From Paenibacillus nasutitermitis (GTDB taxonomy: Bacteria > Bacillota > Bacilli > Paenibacillales > Paenibacillaceae): DNA of 64,000 bases. Each line of letters begins with the position of its first letter. Position 1 is the first letter of the stretch. Below are positions 8,233 through 16,362 of the stretch, piece by piece. Made by a program: the position numbers and the translations under genes. Under the pieces are notes generated by a model that made no database searches, was not told the DNA's origin, and saw nothing but the letters and a program-made list of their open reading frames with translations. The stretch lies in assembly GCF_014641075.1 (NCBI RefSeq), contig NZ_BMHP01000001.1, forward strand, positions 2,038,171-2,102,170, given 5' to 3'.

Positions 8233-11117
8233 GGCAGTTCATCGAAGTACGGGGAGCCAGACAGAATAATCTGAAGAATATTGACGTCGATATTCCGCGG
8301 GATAAACTGACCGTCATAACCGGTGTGAGTGGATCAGGCAAATCCTCTCTTGCATTCGACGTCATCTACGGGGAAGGTCAGAGGCGGTTTCTCGAATCGC
8401 TCTCGACCTTTGCCAAGAGCCGGATGAATCAGCTGAAGAAGCCTGATGTTGACTTTGTCTTTGGGTTATCCCCGGTCATTGCCATCGAACAGAAGAAAGG
8501 CATCGTTAATCCGAGGTCGACGGTGGGCACAATGACAGATATTTATGACTTTATGAAACTGCTGTTCGCTTCGGTTGGGGAGGCCTGCTGTCCCTTCTGC
8601 AAGCATCCGGTTCCGACTCGGTCTGCCAGCCAAATGATCGATCATATTCGCCAGCTTCCGCAAGGAACCGTACTGGAAGTACTCGCACCGATCTATAAGA
8701 TTTATGGGGAGCACTATGATACCACATTCGATGAAATCCGTTCCAAAGGTTTCCGGGCGGTACGCATTGATGGAGAGAGCCGGAATCTTGGCGATCCGAT
8801 TGAACTTGATGAGGAAGCCGAATACAAAATTGAGGTTGTCATCGACAAAGTGATCGTACAGGCTGATGCGTTCAAGGCGCTTGCCAAGACGATTGAGAAC
8901 AGCTTGAAGCTGGTGGGAGAAGGATTTATCCGGTTCGAAATCGACCGCGTACCGGAAGGTGAAGAAGTGGATTTCGAGCGATTTTATCACGACTTTGCTT
9001 GTCCCGAACATCATCTGACCAAGGGAGAAATGAACGCTAATTATTTCTCGTTCAACGATCCGGACAGCGCTTGCCGGACCTGCGGCGGAATTGGCACCTT
9101 CATGCGGGCGGAAGCCAGGTTTCTGATCAAGAATCCGGATAAAAGCATCAACAAAGGCGCGATTGATCCGAAATTGTTAGGGCTAAGCGGCGGAACCTGG
9201 ATTTGGGCGCTGGTCCGCAGTATGGCCGCTCATTATGGCTTTAGCCTTGATACTCCTTACGCCGAACTGCCGGATCCGGCTAAACAGCTCTTGATGTACG
9301 GCTCCAAAGGCGAAAAATTCCCATTCCTCCCGGGAGAGGATGCCTCCAAGTCACAGACTCGGCATGCCGGTAAGCTGATGAACTTCGGCGGTATGGTTCA
9401 TATCATCAACTGGTGGTATAAGCTTTATCTGAAACGCAATGCACGATCTACAATCGACGATGAATTTTATAAAAGGGTAATGATTGAGCATACATGTCCC
9501 GACTGCGAGGGGAGAAAACTCCGCCCACAGCGATTCTGCGTGCAGGTAGGAGGTTCAGATCTGCACCAATTATGCCATTGCTCACTCTATGAATTGGATG
9601 ATTATCTGAATGGATTAACGTTTGCATCTGAACGGGTAGTTGTCGGCCAGCAAATTGCTGCCGAGATTCAATCCAGGGTGAATCTGCTGCTTGATATCGG
9701 CCTGGACTATCTCAGCCTCGGCCGTCGTTCGGACACGATCTCGGGAGGAGAAGCACAGCGGATTCGGTTGTCCACGCAAATCAGCTCCGGGCTCATGGGG
9801 ATGTTATACGTGTTGGACGAGCCCAGCATCGGGCTGCATGCCCGGGACAGCGTACGCATTATTGATACGTTGAAGAAGCTGCGGGATATTGGGAACACGA
9901 TTATTGTGGTAGAGCATGATATGGATACCATCAGCAGCGCGGATTATATCATTGAAATTGGTCCAGAGCCCGGTGCTCTAGGTGGACGCATTATAGCCCA
10001 AGGCACGGCGGAGCAGCTCCAATCGCATCCGGATTCGATTACGGGTTCGTATATGTCGGGGACCAGCAGAATCAATATTCCCGCCAAGCGGCGCTTGCCG
10101 GCAGGACCGATGCTATCGCTGCGCGGTGCAAGAGCGAACAATCTGCGCAACGTGGATCTCGACGTTCCGCTCGGCGTTCTCGTGTGCGTTACAGGCGTCT
10201 CGGGTTCAGGAAAAAGCACGCTCATCAACGAAGTCATCAGCAAGCAGCTTTATGCCAACTTCCACGATGCGCGTATCATTCCCGGCGAGCATGATGAACT
10301 GGCCGGCTATGAGTATTTGACCGGCATTATTAACATCGATCAATCTCCGATCGGCCGAAGCTCGCGTTCCAATCCGGCTACATACGTTGGCTTCTTCGAT
10401 AAGATCCGTGATTTGTACGCAGCAGCCGCTGCTGCCGCGGGCAAGACCTTAACGAAGAATGACTTTAGCTTCAACCAGAAAAATGGAGGACGGTGCGAGA
10501 ATTGCCAGGGAGAAGGAACGGTGACGACACAGCTTCAGTTTATGCCGGATGTCGAATCGGTATGTCCGGTCTGCCATGGCTCGCGGTTCAATGAGGAAAT
10601 ACTGGACGTGCGCATCAAGGATAAGCATATCGCGCAGGTTCTGGAGATGAGTATCGGGGAAGCGGTCGGATATTTCGATGATCAACCCTACATTTTACAT
10701 AAATTAAAGGTGTTAGACCAGCTTGGGCTCGGATATTTGCGTCTAGGCCAATCGTCTACGACACTGTCCGGCGGCGAGGCGCAGCGGATTAAGCTGGCAA
10801 CCGAACTGAGCAAGATCAAGCGCGGATCGCATAATCTTTATATTCTGGATGAGCCGACGACAGGGCTTCACTTAAGCGATATCCAGAAGCTTATCGATTG
10901 TCTTCAGCAGCTTGTAGATGCAGGTCATTCCGTCGTAGTCATTGAGCATCAATTAGATTTAATCAAGGTGGCGGATCATGTGATAGATATGGGACCAGAA
11001 GGCGGCAACAAAGGGGGAATGGTCGTAGCGGCCGGTACGCCGGAAGAGGTCGCCTTGATGGATGGCTCGTGGACAGGCAAGTATTTGCGCGAGGTGCTGG
11101 AAGCAGTAGGGGGATAA
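8226..11117 (+). CDS. UvrA-family ATPase paralogue
   Basis: The 963-residue protein carries two UvrA-type ABC ATPase modules. Module one has GVSGSGKSSL, SGGEAQRIRL and VLDEPSIGLH; module two has GVSGSGKSTL, LSGGEAQRIKL and ILDEPTTGLH. Zinc-finger-like CxxC pairs occur in each half (CRTCGG, CPDCEG, CENCQG, CPVC), though one expected pair reads CPEH. The stretch after CPFC resembles the UvrB-interaction insertion of true UvrA. UvrA scans DNA for bulky adducts; paralogues of this kind sometimes protect producers of DNA-binding antibiotics. The ATG at 8226 overlaps the preceding stop; ATG 8208 and GTG 8229 are also possible. Coupling to a nucleotidyltransferase and absence of uvrB or uvrC nearby suggest a specialised rather than housekeeping copy. 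Confidence 0.85.
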   Translation: MVRQFIEVRGARQNNLKNIDVDIPRDKLTVITGVSGSGKSSLAFDVIYGEGQRRFLESLSTFAKSRMNQLKKPDVDFVFGLSPVIAIEQKKGIVNPRSTVGTMTDIYDFMKLLFASVGEACCPFCKHPVPTRSASQMIDHIRQLPQGTVLEVLAPIYKIYGEHYDTTFDEIRSKGFRAVRIDGESRNLGDPIELDEEAEYKIEVVIDKVIVQADAFKALAKTIENSLKLVGEGFIRFEIDRVPEGEEVDFERFYHDFACPEHHLTKGEMNANYFSFNDPDSACRTCGGIGTFMRAEARFLIKNPDKSINKGAIDPKLLGLSGGTWIWALVRSMAAHYGFSLDTPYAELPDPAKQLLMYGSKGEKFPFLPGEDASKSQTRHAGKLMNFGGMVHIINWWYKLYLKRNARSTIDDEFYKRVMIEHTCPDCEGRKLRPQRFCVQVGGSDLHQLCHCSLYELDDYLNGLTFASERVVVGQQIAAEIQSRVNLLLDIGLDYLSLGRRSDTISGGEAQRIRLSTQISSGLMGMLYVLDEPSIGLHARDSVRIIDTLKKLRDIGNTIIVVEHDMDTISSADYIIEIGPEPGALGGRIIAQGTAEQLQSHPDSITGSYMSGTSRINIPAKRRLPAGPMLSLRGARANNLRNVDLDVPLGVLVCVTGVSGSGKSTLINEVISKQLYANFHDARIIPGEHDELAGYEYLTGIINIDQSPIGRSSRSNPATYVGFFDKIRDLYAAAAAAAGKTLTKNDFSFNQKNGGRCENCQGEGTVTTQLQFMPDVESVCPVCHGSRFNEEILDVRIKDKHIAQVLEMSIGEAVGYFDDQPYILHKLKVLDQLGLGYLRLGQSSTTLSGGEAQRIKLATELSKIKRGSHNLYILDEPTTGLHLSDIQKLIDCLQQLVDAGHSVVVIEHQLDLIKVADHVIDMGPEGGNKGGMVVAAGTPEEVALMDGSWTGKYLREVLEAVGG

Positions 11118-11169
11118 TAGGTTCGAAGTGTTTTTGTGAATCGTAGCAACAAGGAAAGGAGCGACTGAG

Positions 11170-11802
11170 ATGGGCTCGCGTTTGATGCATTTAATAATCG
11201 GCGATATGGTAGCTTCCAGTCTCGATTTCATTCATAACAAAAGGGCTTTTTTGATAGGTTCAATCGCTCCGGATGCCTCCTTTGGGGAAAGGAAAAACAT
11301 CACCCATTTCTTTGAAGGAGATATCGACAAGGGCACGCGGCACATTAATTACAACCGATACATGGATAACTATTTATCAGATGATAAAAATGATTACTCC
11401 GTTGGATATTTGACTCATTTAATATCCGACCAAGTGTGGATGGAGCATATTTATTATCCATATGGATTAAAGCAAAGGCAAGAGTCAGACCCTTATTTCC
11501 TGCAGAAATGGCATTCAGATTTTAGAAAGATGAATACGAAATTACTTTGTCATTTCAATTATCACAACCTGAAAGAATGGCTGGTAATAGATGATGCTGA
11601 TGATGCCCCGGGAGAAATTGAAGATATAACGATTTCTGATTTACAAAACCTCATTGAAGAGATGGCCGGGGATTTTAATATTATTGAGCAAAACAAACAC
11701 TGTGAGCTTGAAGTCTATCGGTTTAACGATATTATCGAATACATCAATCTGTCGAAAATAAAGGCTATTGCTGTAATTGAGGAGAATAGGCGAACAGAGT
11801 GA
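11170..11802 (+). CDS. Zinc-dependent phospholipase C-like protein
   Basis: The 210-residue product begins GSRLMHLIIGDMVA and contains IGSIAPDASFG, THFF and a YLTHLISDQVW helix. This spacing of His and Asp residues is that of the zinc-dependent phospholipase C / S1-P1-like family, where they coordinate metal ions. No signal peptide is seen, so it is probably an intracellular member of this broad group, many of which have no known substrate. A ribosome binding site AAGGAAAGGAGCG precedes the ATG. It is separated from the UvrA-like gene by about 50 bp and may be read through from it. Confidence 0.65.
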   Translation: MGSRLMHLIIGDMVASSLDFIHNKRAFLIGSIAPDASFGERKNITHFFEGDIDKGTRHINYNRYMDNYLSDDKNDYSVGYLTHLISDQVWMEHIYYPYGLKQRQESDPYFLQKWHSDFRKMNTKLLCHFNYHNLKEWLVIDDADDAPGEIEDITISDLQNLIEEMAGDFNIIEQNKHCELEVYRFNDIIEYINLSKIKAIAVIEENRRTE

Positions 11803-11854
11803 TCGTGTAACTTAGTTGATTAAGGAAATAAAATAAGCAGAAGGTGGTGATATC

Positions 11855-12157
11855 GTGAGTAAAGATCTTGCTTACTACATGACACAAAACTATAACGCCA
11901 TTACGGAATATATTCCTAAGAACCACAATAATCATTCAGACTATTATTTTGGTCTCATAGAAGAACTGCCTGGATGTCATGCATTCGGTAATACGATGAT
12001 TGAATTGCTGAAAGAAATCGAAGTTGTTAAGAAAAAGTATTTTGAATTACGGTTAAAGGATGGAGAGTTCATACCCGAATCTGGCGATATGAGTCTACGC
12101 CGACCATCACGTGTGAGAGTCCGACTTCTGGGAACGGTTGAGGAAGCGGAAGAATAA
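11855..12157 (+). CDS. HicB-like (RNase H fold) protein
   Basis: The 100-residue product has the HicB core YYFGLIEELPGCHAFGNTMIELLKEI, followed by a stretch like the usual G-x-x-IPEP end (DGEFIPESGD). HicB proteins are antitoxins that block the HicA RNA-degrading toxin. No HicA-like frame lies beside it, so it may be an orphan or act on something else. An extra N-terminal segment of about 28 residues (MTQNYNAITEYIPKNHNNH) precedes the core. The GTG start at 11855 has AAGGTGGTGA upstream. Confidence 0.7.
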   Translation: MSKDLAYYMTQNYNAITEYIPKNHNNHSDYYFGLIEELPGCHAFGNTMIELLKEIEVVKKKYFELRLKDGEFIPESGDMSLRRPSRVRVRLLGTVEEAEE

Positions 12158-12160
12158 TAA

Positions 12161-12259
12161 ATGGTTAAGTTAACGAGGAACGGTATAAATAAACACTCTG
12201 TTCTTGTCGAGTTTGTTGAACCCGTTGTTATAGGCGAAAAAGATCTGTTCAAACTGTAG
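12161..12259 (+). CDS. Possible 32-residue peptide ORF
   Basis: ATG at 12161, 4 bp after the HicB-like stop, opens a 32-codon frame reading MVKLTRNGINKHSVLVEFVE and ending GEKDLFKL. It is too short for HicA and matches nothing I know. It may be chance or the start of a truncated partner gene. The rest of the gap to 12404 shows no gene. Confidence 0.25.
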   Translation: MVKLTRNGINKHSVLVEFVEPVVIGEKDLFKL

Positions 12260-12404
12260 TGATTCAGGCGGGCTTCAAGAGGATATACAGCAAGTCGAAT
12301 TGTTCACATTCTTGCTCACTATTTTGGATTTACTACTCATTTTCCGGACGAGTTCGAGGGCTAGGGGATTAACGCAATTTTACTACAATGATAGGTTCCA
12401 TGGA

Positions 12405-12433
12405 TTGACAGGTTGCTGCACCGAACTTATAAT
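12405..12433 (+). promoter_or_regulatory. Consensus SigA promoter of the OsmC gene
   Basis: TTGACA at 12405-12410 and TATAAT at 12428-12433 are separated by exactly 17 bp. Both boxes are perfect consensus, predicting strong vegetative transcription beginning about 85 bp before the OsmC-family start. Confidence 0.85.
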
Positions 12434-12527
12434 GAATACAAATAAATACATATAAAAAAGAGTGGAAAAGTTTGTTTTAAATCGAAGCATGGCGAACGTT
12501 ACAACCTAATCAAAGGGAGAGTATAAC

Positions 12528-12974
12528 ATGGCTGCTATTACTACCTTCAAAGCAACGGCGCATTTACAAGATGGCGTTAAAGTGAAAACCACTTCCAGAC
12601 ATTTCGAGTTGACAATCGACGAGCCCAAGAGTCTGGGCGGAACAGATACCGGTATGAATCCCGTTGAGGCTTTGCTTGCCTCGTTAGGTGCATGCCAGTC
12701 TATCGTTGCCAGAGTATATGCACCGAAATTTGGCATTAATCTTCAAGACTTTCAAGTAGATGTGGAAGGCGATCTGGATCTGGATGGTTTCTTCAACAAA
12801 TCTGCGGTCCGTCCAGGCTACTCCGACATCCGTTACACATTCCGTATCAAAACCGATTCACCGAAGGAAAAGGTTGAGGAGTTTGTTTCGTTTCTGGAGA
12901 GCAAATGTCCGGTTGGAGATACCCTTGCTAATCCGGTTAATCTCACCTTAGCTGAAGTCATCATTGAAAATTAA
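12528..12974 (+). CDS. OsmC-family peroxide-related protein
   Basis: The 148-residue product is a typical OsmC/Ohr superfamily member. It has the first conserved Cys in LLASLGACQSIVA after a NPVEALLASLG helix, and the second in ESKCPVGDTLANPV. In Ohr and OsmC these two cysteines reduce organic peroxides with a dithiol partner. The sequence is closer to the YhfA/OsmC branch than to Ohr. It is monocistronic: perfect promoter upstream, AAAGGGAGAG ribosome binding site, and a strong terminator downstream. Confidence 0.9.
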   Translation: MAAITTFKATAHLQDGVKVKTTSRHFELTIDEPKSLGGTDTGMNPVEALLASLGACQSIVARVYAPKFGINLQDFQVDVEGDLDLDGFFNKSAVRPGYSDIRYTFRIKTDSPKEKVEEFVSFLESKCPVGDTLANPVNLTLAEVIIEN

Positions 12975-12998
12975 TCGAATCTCATAAAATATGCAATG

Positions 12999-13048
12999 AA
13001 GCTGGGATTGGTCAGATGATGACCGGTCGCAGCTTTTTTATTTTTTTA
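12999..13048 (+). terminator. Strong terminator after the OsmC gene
   Basis: AAGCTG...GGTCA, a short loop, then TGACC...CAGCTT form a long hairpin followed by TTTTTTATTTTTTT. It closes the OsmC transcription unit. The following 150 bp hold no convincing gene. Confidence 0.85.
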
Positions 13049-13199
13049 CATGCTTCCCCAAATATCGGCCTAATTATCTGGCTATCTGGCAGAGTCCCGC
13101 AGCCCACGGTTGTCATCAATATCCGCTTCGAGTGGCCCGTTATATGTTATGATTTGATGAACGGAATGATCTTTTATGGGCTGGGAGGGCCGTTTTCCT

Positions 13200-13643
13200 A
13201 TGAATGAGGCAATAATGGAGAGATTGAAGATTTTTCTGCTTCGGGAGGATAATCGCACATTAGTGGGAAGCCCGGCGAGCCAGGAAGAAATCGCCGATGC
13301 CCAGCAGCGGCTGGGTGTTCGATTTCATGAGGACTATGTTCAGTTTATCCTCACGTTTGGGGGAGCTTATGCCGGTCTGGCTGTACATGCATTCACGAAT
13401 GGGACAAGTCTCGGAAATGAAACGGTTGTCGACTTGACGCTGGAGTTCCGGGAGCAGTTCAAAGAAGTACCCGGCGCAGAGATTATACAGACGAGCTACG
13501 TAATCTCGATGGATGGTTCAGGCGATCCGATTATGATCAATCAGGCCGGAGAGGTATACATCTCTTATCACGATAACGGCGAAATTCATCGCCTGGCGGA
13601 TTCCTTTGAAGCGCTGATCGAAGAATGTTTTTATGAATGGTGA
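13200..13643 (+). CDS. SMI1/KNR4-family protein
   Basis: The 147-residue product fits the SMI1/KNR4 (SUKH) fold: a helix with GSPASQEEIADAQQRLGVRFHEDYVQFILTFGG, then strands and a closing LADSFEALIEECFYEW. SUKH proteins are frequent immunity proteins of polymorphic toxins in Bacillales, but no toxin gene is adjacent. The ATG at 13200 lies 11 bp after GGGAGGG; an in-frame ATG at 13176 has no binding site and is disfavoured. Confidence 0.75.
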   Translation: MNEAIMERLKIFLLREDNRTLVGSPASQEEIADAQQRLGVRFHEDYVQFILTFGGAYAGLAVHAFTNGTSLGNETVVDLTLEFREQFKEVPGAEIIQTSYVISMDGSGDPIMINQAGEVYISYHDNGEIHRLADSFEALIEECFYEW

Positions 13644-13754
13644 GTCATACATGTATACGACAGATTTTTTCTGGAGGTTAGCCAGCAAGTCATTGACTTC
13701 AAATATGGCATATGGTATTTTATAGTTACCAAATTCTAGGAAGAGGTGAGTGCG

Positions 13755-13835
13755 ATGAGAACCATTCAAATGATTAAACATCATTTAAAAGGCATTTCAT
13801 CTCGCTCATCTAATCGGCGGAAGCTTTATTGCTGA
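13755..13835 (+). CDS. Possible 26-residue leader peptide
   Basis: An ATG at 13755 with GGAAGAGGTGAG upstream opens a 26-codon frame, basic and rich in Ser, His and Arg, ending YC. It is followed by two hairpins and then the PEP-mobile-domain gene. The arrangement of short peptide, hairpin and terminator resembles a translational attenuator, but nothing proves it is translated. Confidence 0.35.
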   Translation: MRTIQMIKHHLKGISSRSSNRRKLYC

Positions 13836-13838
13836 CGG

Positions 13839-13865
13839 ACATGTTTTTTTAACGTAAAAACATGT
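13839..13865 (+). promoter_or_regulatory. AT-rich leader hairpin
   Basis: ACATGTTTTT and AAAAACATGT are perfect 10-bp arms around a 7-nt loop, starting right after the short peptide stop codon. It is AT-rich and followed by TTTT, so it is a weak terminator or pause structure. Confidence 0.5.
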
Positions 13866-13884
13866 TTTCATTCAGTAAAGAGCT

Positions 13885-13918
13885 AAGACCATGGGCAGTT
13901 GATGCCATGGTCTTTTTT
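13885..13918 (+). terminator. Terminator or attenuator before 13941
   Basis: AAGACCATGG and CCATGGTCTT are perfect 10-bp arms with a 10-nt loop and a following T tract, ending only about 22 bp before the start codon at 13941. Because it sits in the leader of that gene it would stop readthrough from upstream or work as an attenuator. Confidence 0.8.
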
Positions 13919-13940
13919 GCGTTCAAATTGAAAGGGGACG

Positions 13941-14690
13941 ATGATTTTCAATAAGATCAGAATTGCATATGGCGAGGTACTTGAGAACTTTAAACCGATA
14001 TTAAGGCAGGCTTATCAGAGCATCTATATCTATCAGTTGAATCGTACAACTGAACATGAATCGCAAATGCGCGAGGCCATTAAAGCTACTAAGGAGACTT
14101 TGGCGTTTTTCTCCAACCATTTGCCGTATTCTAAAGCCAAATATATATTTGCTCTGAACAGAGCGGATGAAATGGCTCCATTTGATCTCATAATGTGTTT
14201 TGATCAAGCGATCTTTGAAATGCATGTATGGGAAACGTTATCCGAATTGAAGATCAAGCAGGGACAATGGGCCAAAAACAACGCTTGGAGCAAGGAGCTT
14301 CGCGATTTATTGAATGAACGTCAGGAAGTCCGGCCGCAAGACAACAAATTAAATGTTGAAGAGGAGTTTTTGGTAAGTGGAACTCCAGCAAGTAGAGGAA
14401 GAGCGCAGGGACGAGCTTATATCGCGATGGACACGGAACATTTTCATGAAATAAAAAAAGGAGATATTCTGGTTACAACGATGACAACCCCCCATTTTAT
14501 TGAGGTTGCCCATCTGATTTCCGGTCTTGTTACAGACCGCGGCGGAGTCGTTTGCCATGCGGCGATTTTAGCAAGAGAGTTCAATATTCCTTGTATCGTA
14601 GGATGTCAAACGGCAACGGCTGCTATCAAGAATGGCGATCGCATTCGCTTGGACGCGATCTCCGGCATTGTCGTACGCGTGATCCAATGA
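13941..14690 (+). CDS. PEP-utilising phosphohistidine-domain protein (Rph-like)
   Basis: Residues about 148-249 form a PEP-utilising mobile (swivelling phosphohistidine) domain: SGTPASRGRAQGRAYIA, then TDRGGVVCHAAILAREFNIPCIVG with the active His, then GDRIRLDAISGIV. The N-terminal 140 residues are helical and carry no ATP-grasp fold. Rifampin phosphotransferases and PEP synthases use this domain together with an ATP-binding domain; here the ATP-binding part is absent, so the protein cannot be a complete enzyme of that type on its own. It may accept phosphate from a partner, or be a relict. AAAGGGG precedes the ATG, and a leader with a terminator lies upstream, which hints at drug-responsive control (inference). 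Confidence 0.6.
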   Translation: MIFNKIRIAYGEVLENFKPILRQAYQSIYIYQLNRTTEHESQMREAIKATKETLAFFSNHLPYSKAKYIFALNRADEMAPFDLIMCFDQAIFEMHVWETLSELKIKQGQWAKNNAWSKELRDLLNERQEVRPQDNKLNVEEEFLVSGTPASRGRAQGRAYIAMDTEHFHEIKKGDILVTTMTTPHFIEVAHLISGLVTDRGGVVCHAAILAREFNIPCIVGCQTATAAIKNGDRIRLDAISGIVVRVIQ

Positions 14691-14724
14691 AGTGAAGTTT
14701 GTTTTTGAGGAAGAAATGGGTTGA

Positions 14725-15264
14725 TTACATTTCTATATTCTTTTTTTGAATTTCTGTTTTGATGACCTTTGTTCTTGCGAACTTATCATACAGCGCTCTT
14801 TTCTCTTTTGTAAAAATTGCTGTAAAAATGTATACAAATATGAAAAAATAAATTAGGCCGCCGATCAGGTAATAACGAAATGGTACTTCTCCATCACCTA
14901 TATACACCAAGTGATAGGCAAGGAAGTGTGACAACTCCCAAGGGAGGAACTTTAATACAGTACGATAGACCATCTGTTTAACTGAAACCGATGTATTGTT
15001 TTTATTGACTACTTGAATGCCAACTTTTCGTTTTCCAATAGACTGCCCGCCAATTACGGAATCACTAATGATGAAATAAAGAGACACTGGAAATGTAACC
15101 ATGAAGAAACCAGTTGCTTGCGCTAATATCAGGGAACCTGTAAATAACTGTTGAATAGAAGGAAATACGATATTAATAAGAACGAGAATCATAAATAACC
15201 TAATATGAAGATGTAATCGATCATAAAAGCTTTGAAACGAAGGAAAATGTTTGCTTGCATTCAC
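14725..15264 (-). CDS. RDD-family membrane protein
   Basis: The 179-residue product has about four hydrophobic segments and the RDD signature region SVIGGQSIGKRKVGIQVV, followed by a conserved-type closing segment KRALYDKFARTKVI. RDD proteins are small integral membrane proteins of mostly unknown role; some are linked to sodium or osmotic transport. It is transcribed against the genes on both sides and appears monocistronic. A GGGGG ribosome binding site precedes the start on the minus strand. Confidence 0.75.
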   Translation of the reverse strand: MNASKHFPSFQSFYDRLHLHIRLFMILVLINIVFPSIQQLFTGSLILAQATGFFMVTFPVSLYFIISDSVIGGQSIGKRKVGIQVVNKNNTSVSVKQMVYRTVLKFLPWELSHFLAYHLVYIGDGEVPFRYYLIGGLIYFFIFVYIFTAIFTKEKRALYDKFARTKVIKTEIQKKNIEM

Positions 15265-15422
15265 ATACCCCCTTAAAAAATCTCAACAGATGCTTTATTG
15301 AACTTATTTTTAAATTATACCTGTAGTAATAAAAAGATGTACAACGTATTTTTTTACGGTCTCCCGTATCATTTTGAAGAAATTGAAGCCCAGTTAATGA
15401 GTCATATAACGGTACGATCAGC

Positions 15423-15451
15423 TTGACAGGCTGGCAGTATCACAGTTAACA
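15423..15451 (+). promoter_or_regulatory. SigA-type promoter
   Basis: TTGACA at 15423-15428 and TTAACA at 15446-15451 with a 17-bp spacer precede the methyltransferase start by about 60 bp. The -10 box is imperfect. Confidence 0.5.
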
Positions 15452-15508
15452 TCGATATAAGAGATCCTTAATAGGGATTATTGAACTTACACAAAGGAGA
15501 CTAATGTT

Positions 15509-16300
15509 ATGTGCAGCCAACATGCTGAAGATCATCGGAATTCGGGGGTACGCGATGACAAACTGAATGCCGCCGCCATGCCTGGAGCCGGAGCACTATC
15601 TTTGCTGAATCCACGGCCCGGAGAGCGAATCCTGGACTTGGGCTGCGGGATCGGGAATTTGACGGCCGCGATCGCAGCCACTGGAGCGATACCCACGGGT
15701 ATCGACAAGTCGGAGGAAATGGTGGGAAGAGCAAGGCGGAAGTTCCCTGAACTGAATATACAAACGGGGGATGTTTGTTATTACCGGACAGATAGTTATT
15801 ATGACGCTGTGTTCTCCAATGCAGTGATACACTGGATCAAGGATGCTCCAGCTGCCGCCCGTTCGATCTGGCTCGCCCTGCGGGATGGCGGCCGATTCGT
15901 GGCAGAATTCGCCGGAAGCGGCAATGTCTCTGTGCTGACCACCGCCATGGAGCAGGAGCTGGAAGCTCACGGTTATGCGTGGGCGGGGCGGAATCCCTGG
16001 TATTTTCCTACCATTGGCGAATACACAACTCTGCTGGAGCAGACAGGCTTCCGCGTTACATTCGCGCAGCACTTCGACACGCTTACTCCGATCAAAGGCG
16101 AAAACGGGATACGAAAGTGGTTGGAAAGTTTCAGCGAGTATTTCTTTCAGGACGTCACCACAGCAGACAAAACGTCGATCTTCCGCTCCATCGAAGCAAA
16201 AGTTGAACCACATCTTAACCTGGAAGGTCAATGGATGGCCGATACCAGCCGACTGCGCATTGAAGCTATGAAGAAACCTGCTCGAATTCCTCATGAATGA
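15509..16300 (+). CDS. Class I SAM-dependent methyltransferase
   Basis: The 263-residue product has the SAM-binding motif ILDLGCGIGNLTAAIAATGA, the acidic ribose-binding position in PTGIDKSEEMV, and a motif-IV-like YYDAVFSNAVIHWIKD. The overall pattern (NAVIHWIKD, GGRFVAEFAGSGN, WYFPTIGEYTTLLEQTGF) resembles trans-aconitate 2-methyltransferase and relatives that methylate carboxylates of small molecules. The actual substrate is not evident. AAAGGAG lies upstream of the ATG. The germination operon begins only 60 bp downstream on the same strand, so some cotranscription is possible. Confidence 0.8.
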   Translation: MCSQHAEDHRNSGVRDDKLNAAAMPGAGALSLLNPRPGERILDLGCGIGNLTAAIAATGAIPTGIDKSEEMVGRARRKFPELNIQTGDVCYYRTDSYYDAVFSNAVIHWIKDAPAAARSIWLALRDGGRFVAEFAGSGNVSVLTTAMEQELEAHGYAWAGRNPWYFPTIGEYTTLLEQTGFRVTFAQHFDTLTPIKGENGIRKWLESFSEYFFQDVTTADKTSIFRSIEAKVEPHLNLEGQWMADTSRLRIEAMKKPARIPHE

Positions 16301-16362
16301 ATATTCGATACCCGGGTGGAAATACTGGAAAAAAGCAATACAACACATTGAGGAGCTTACGT

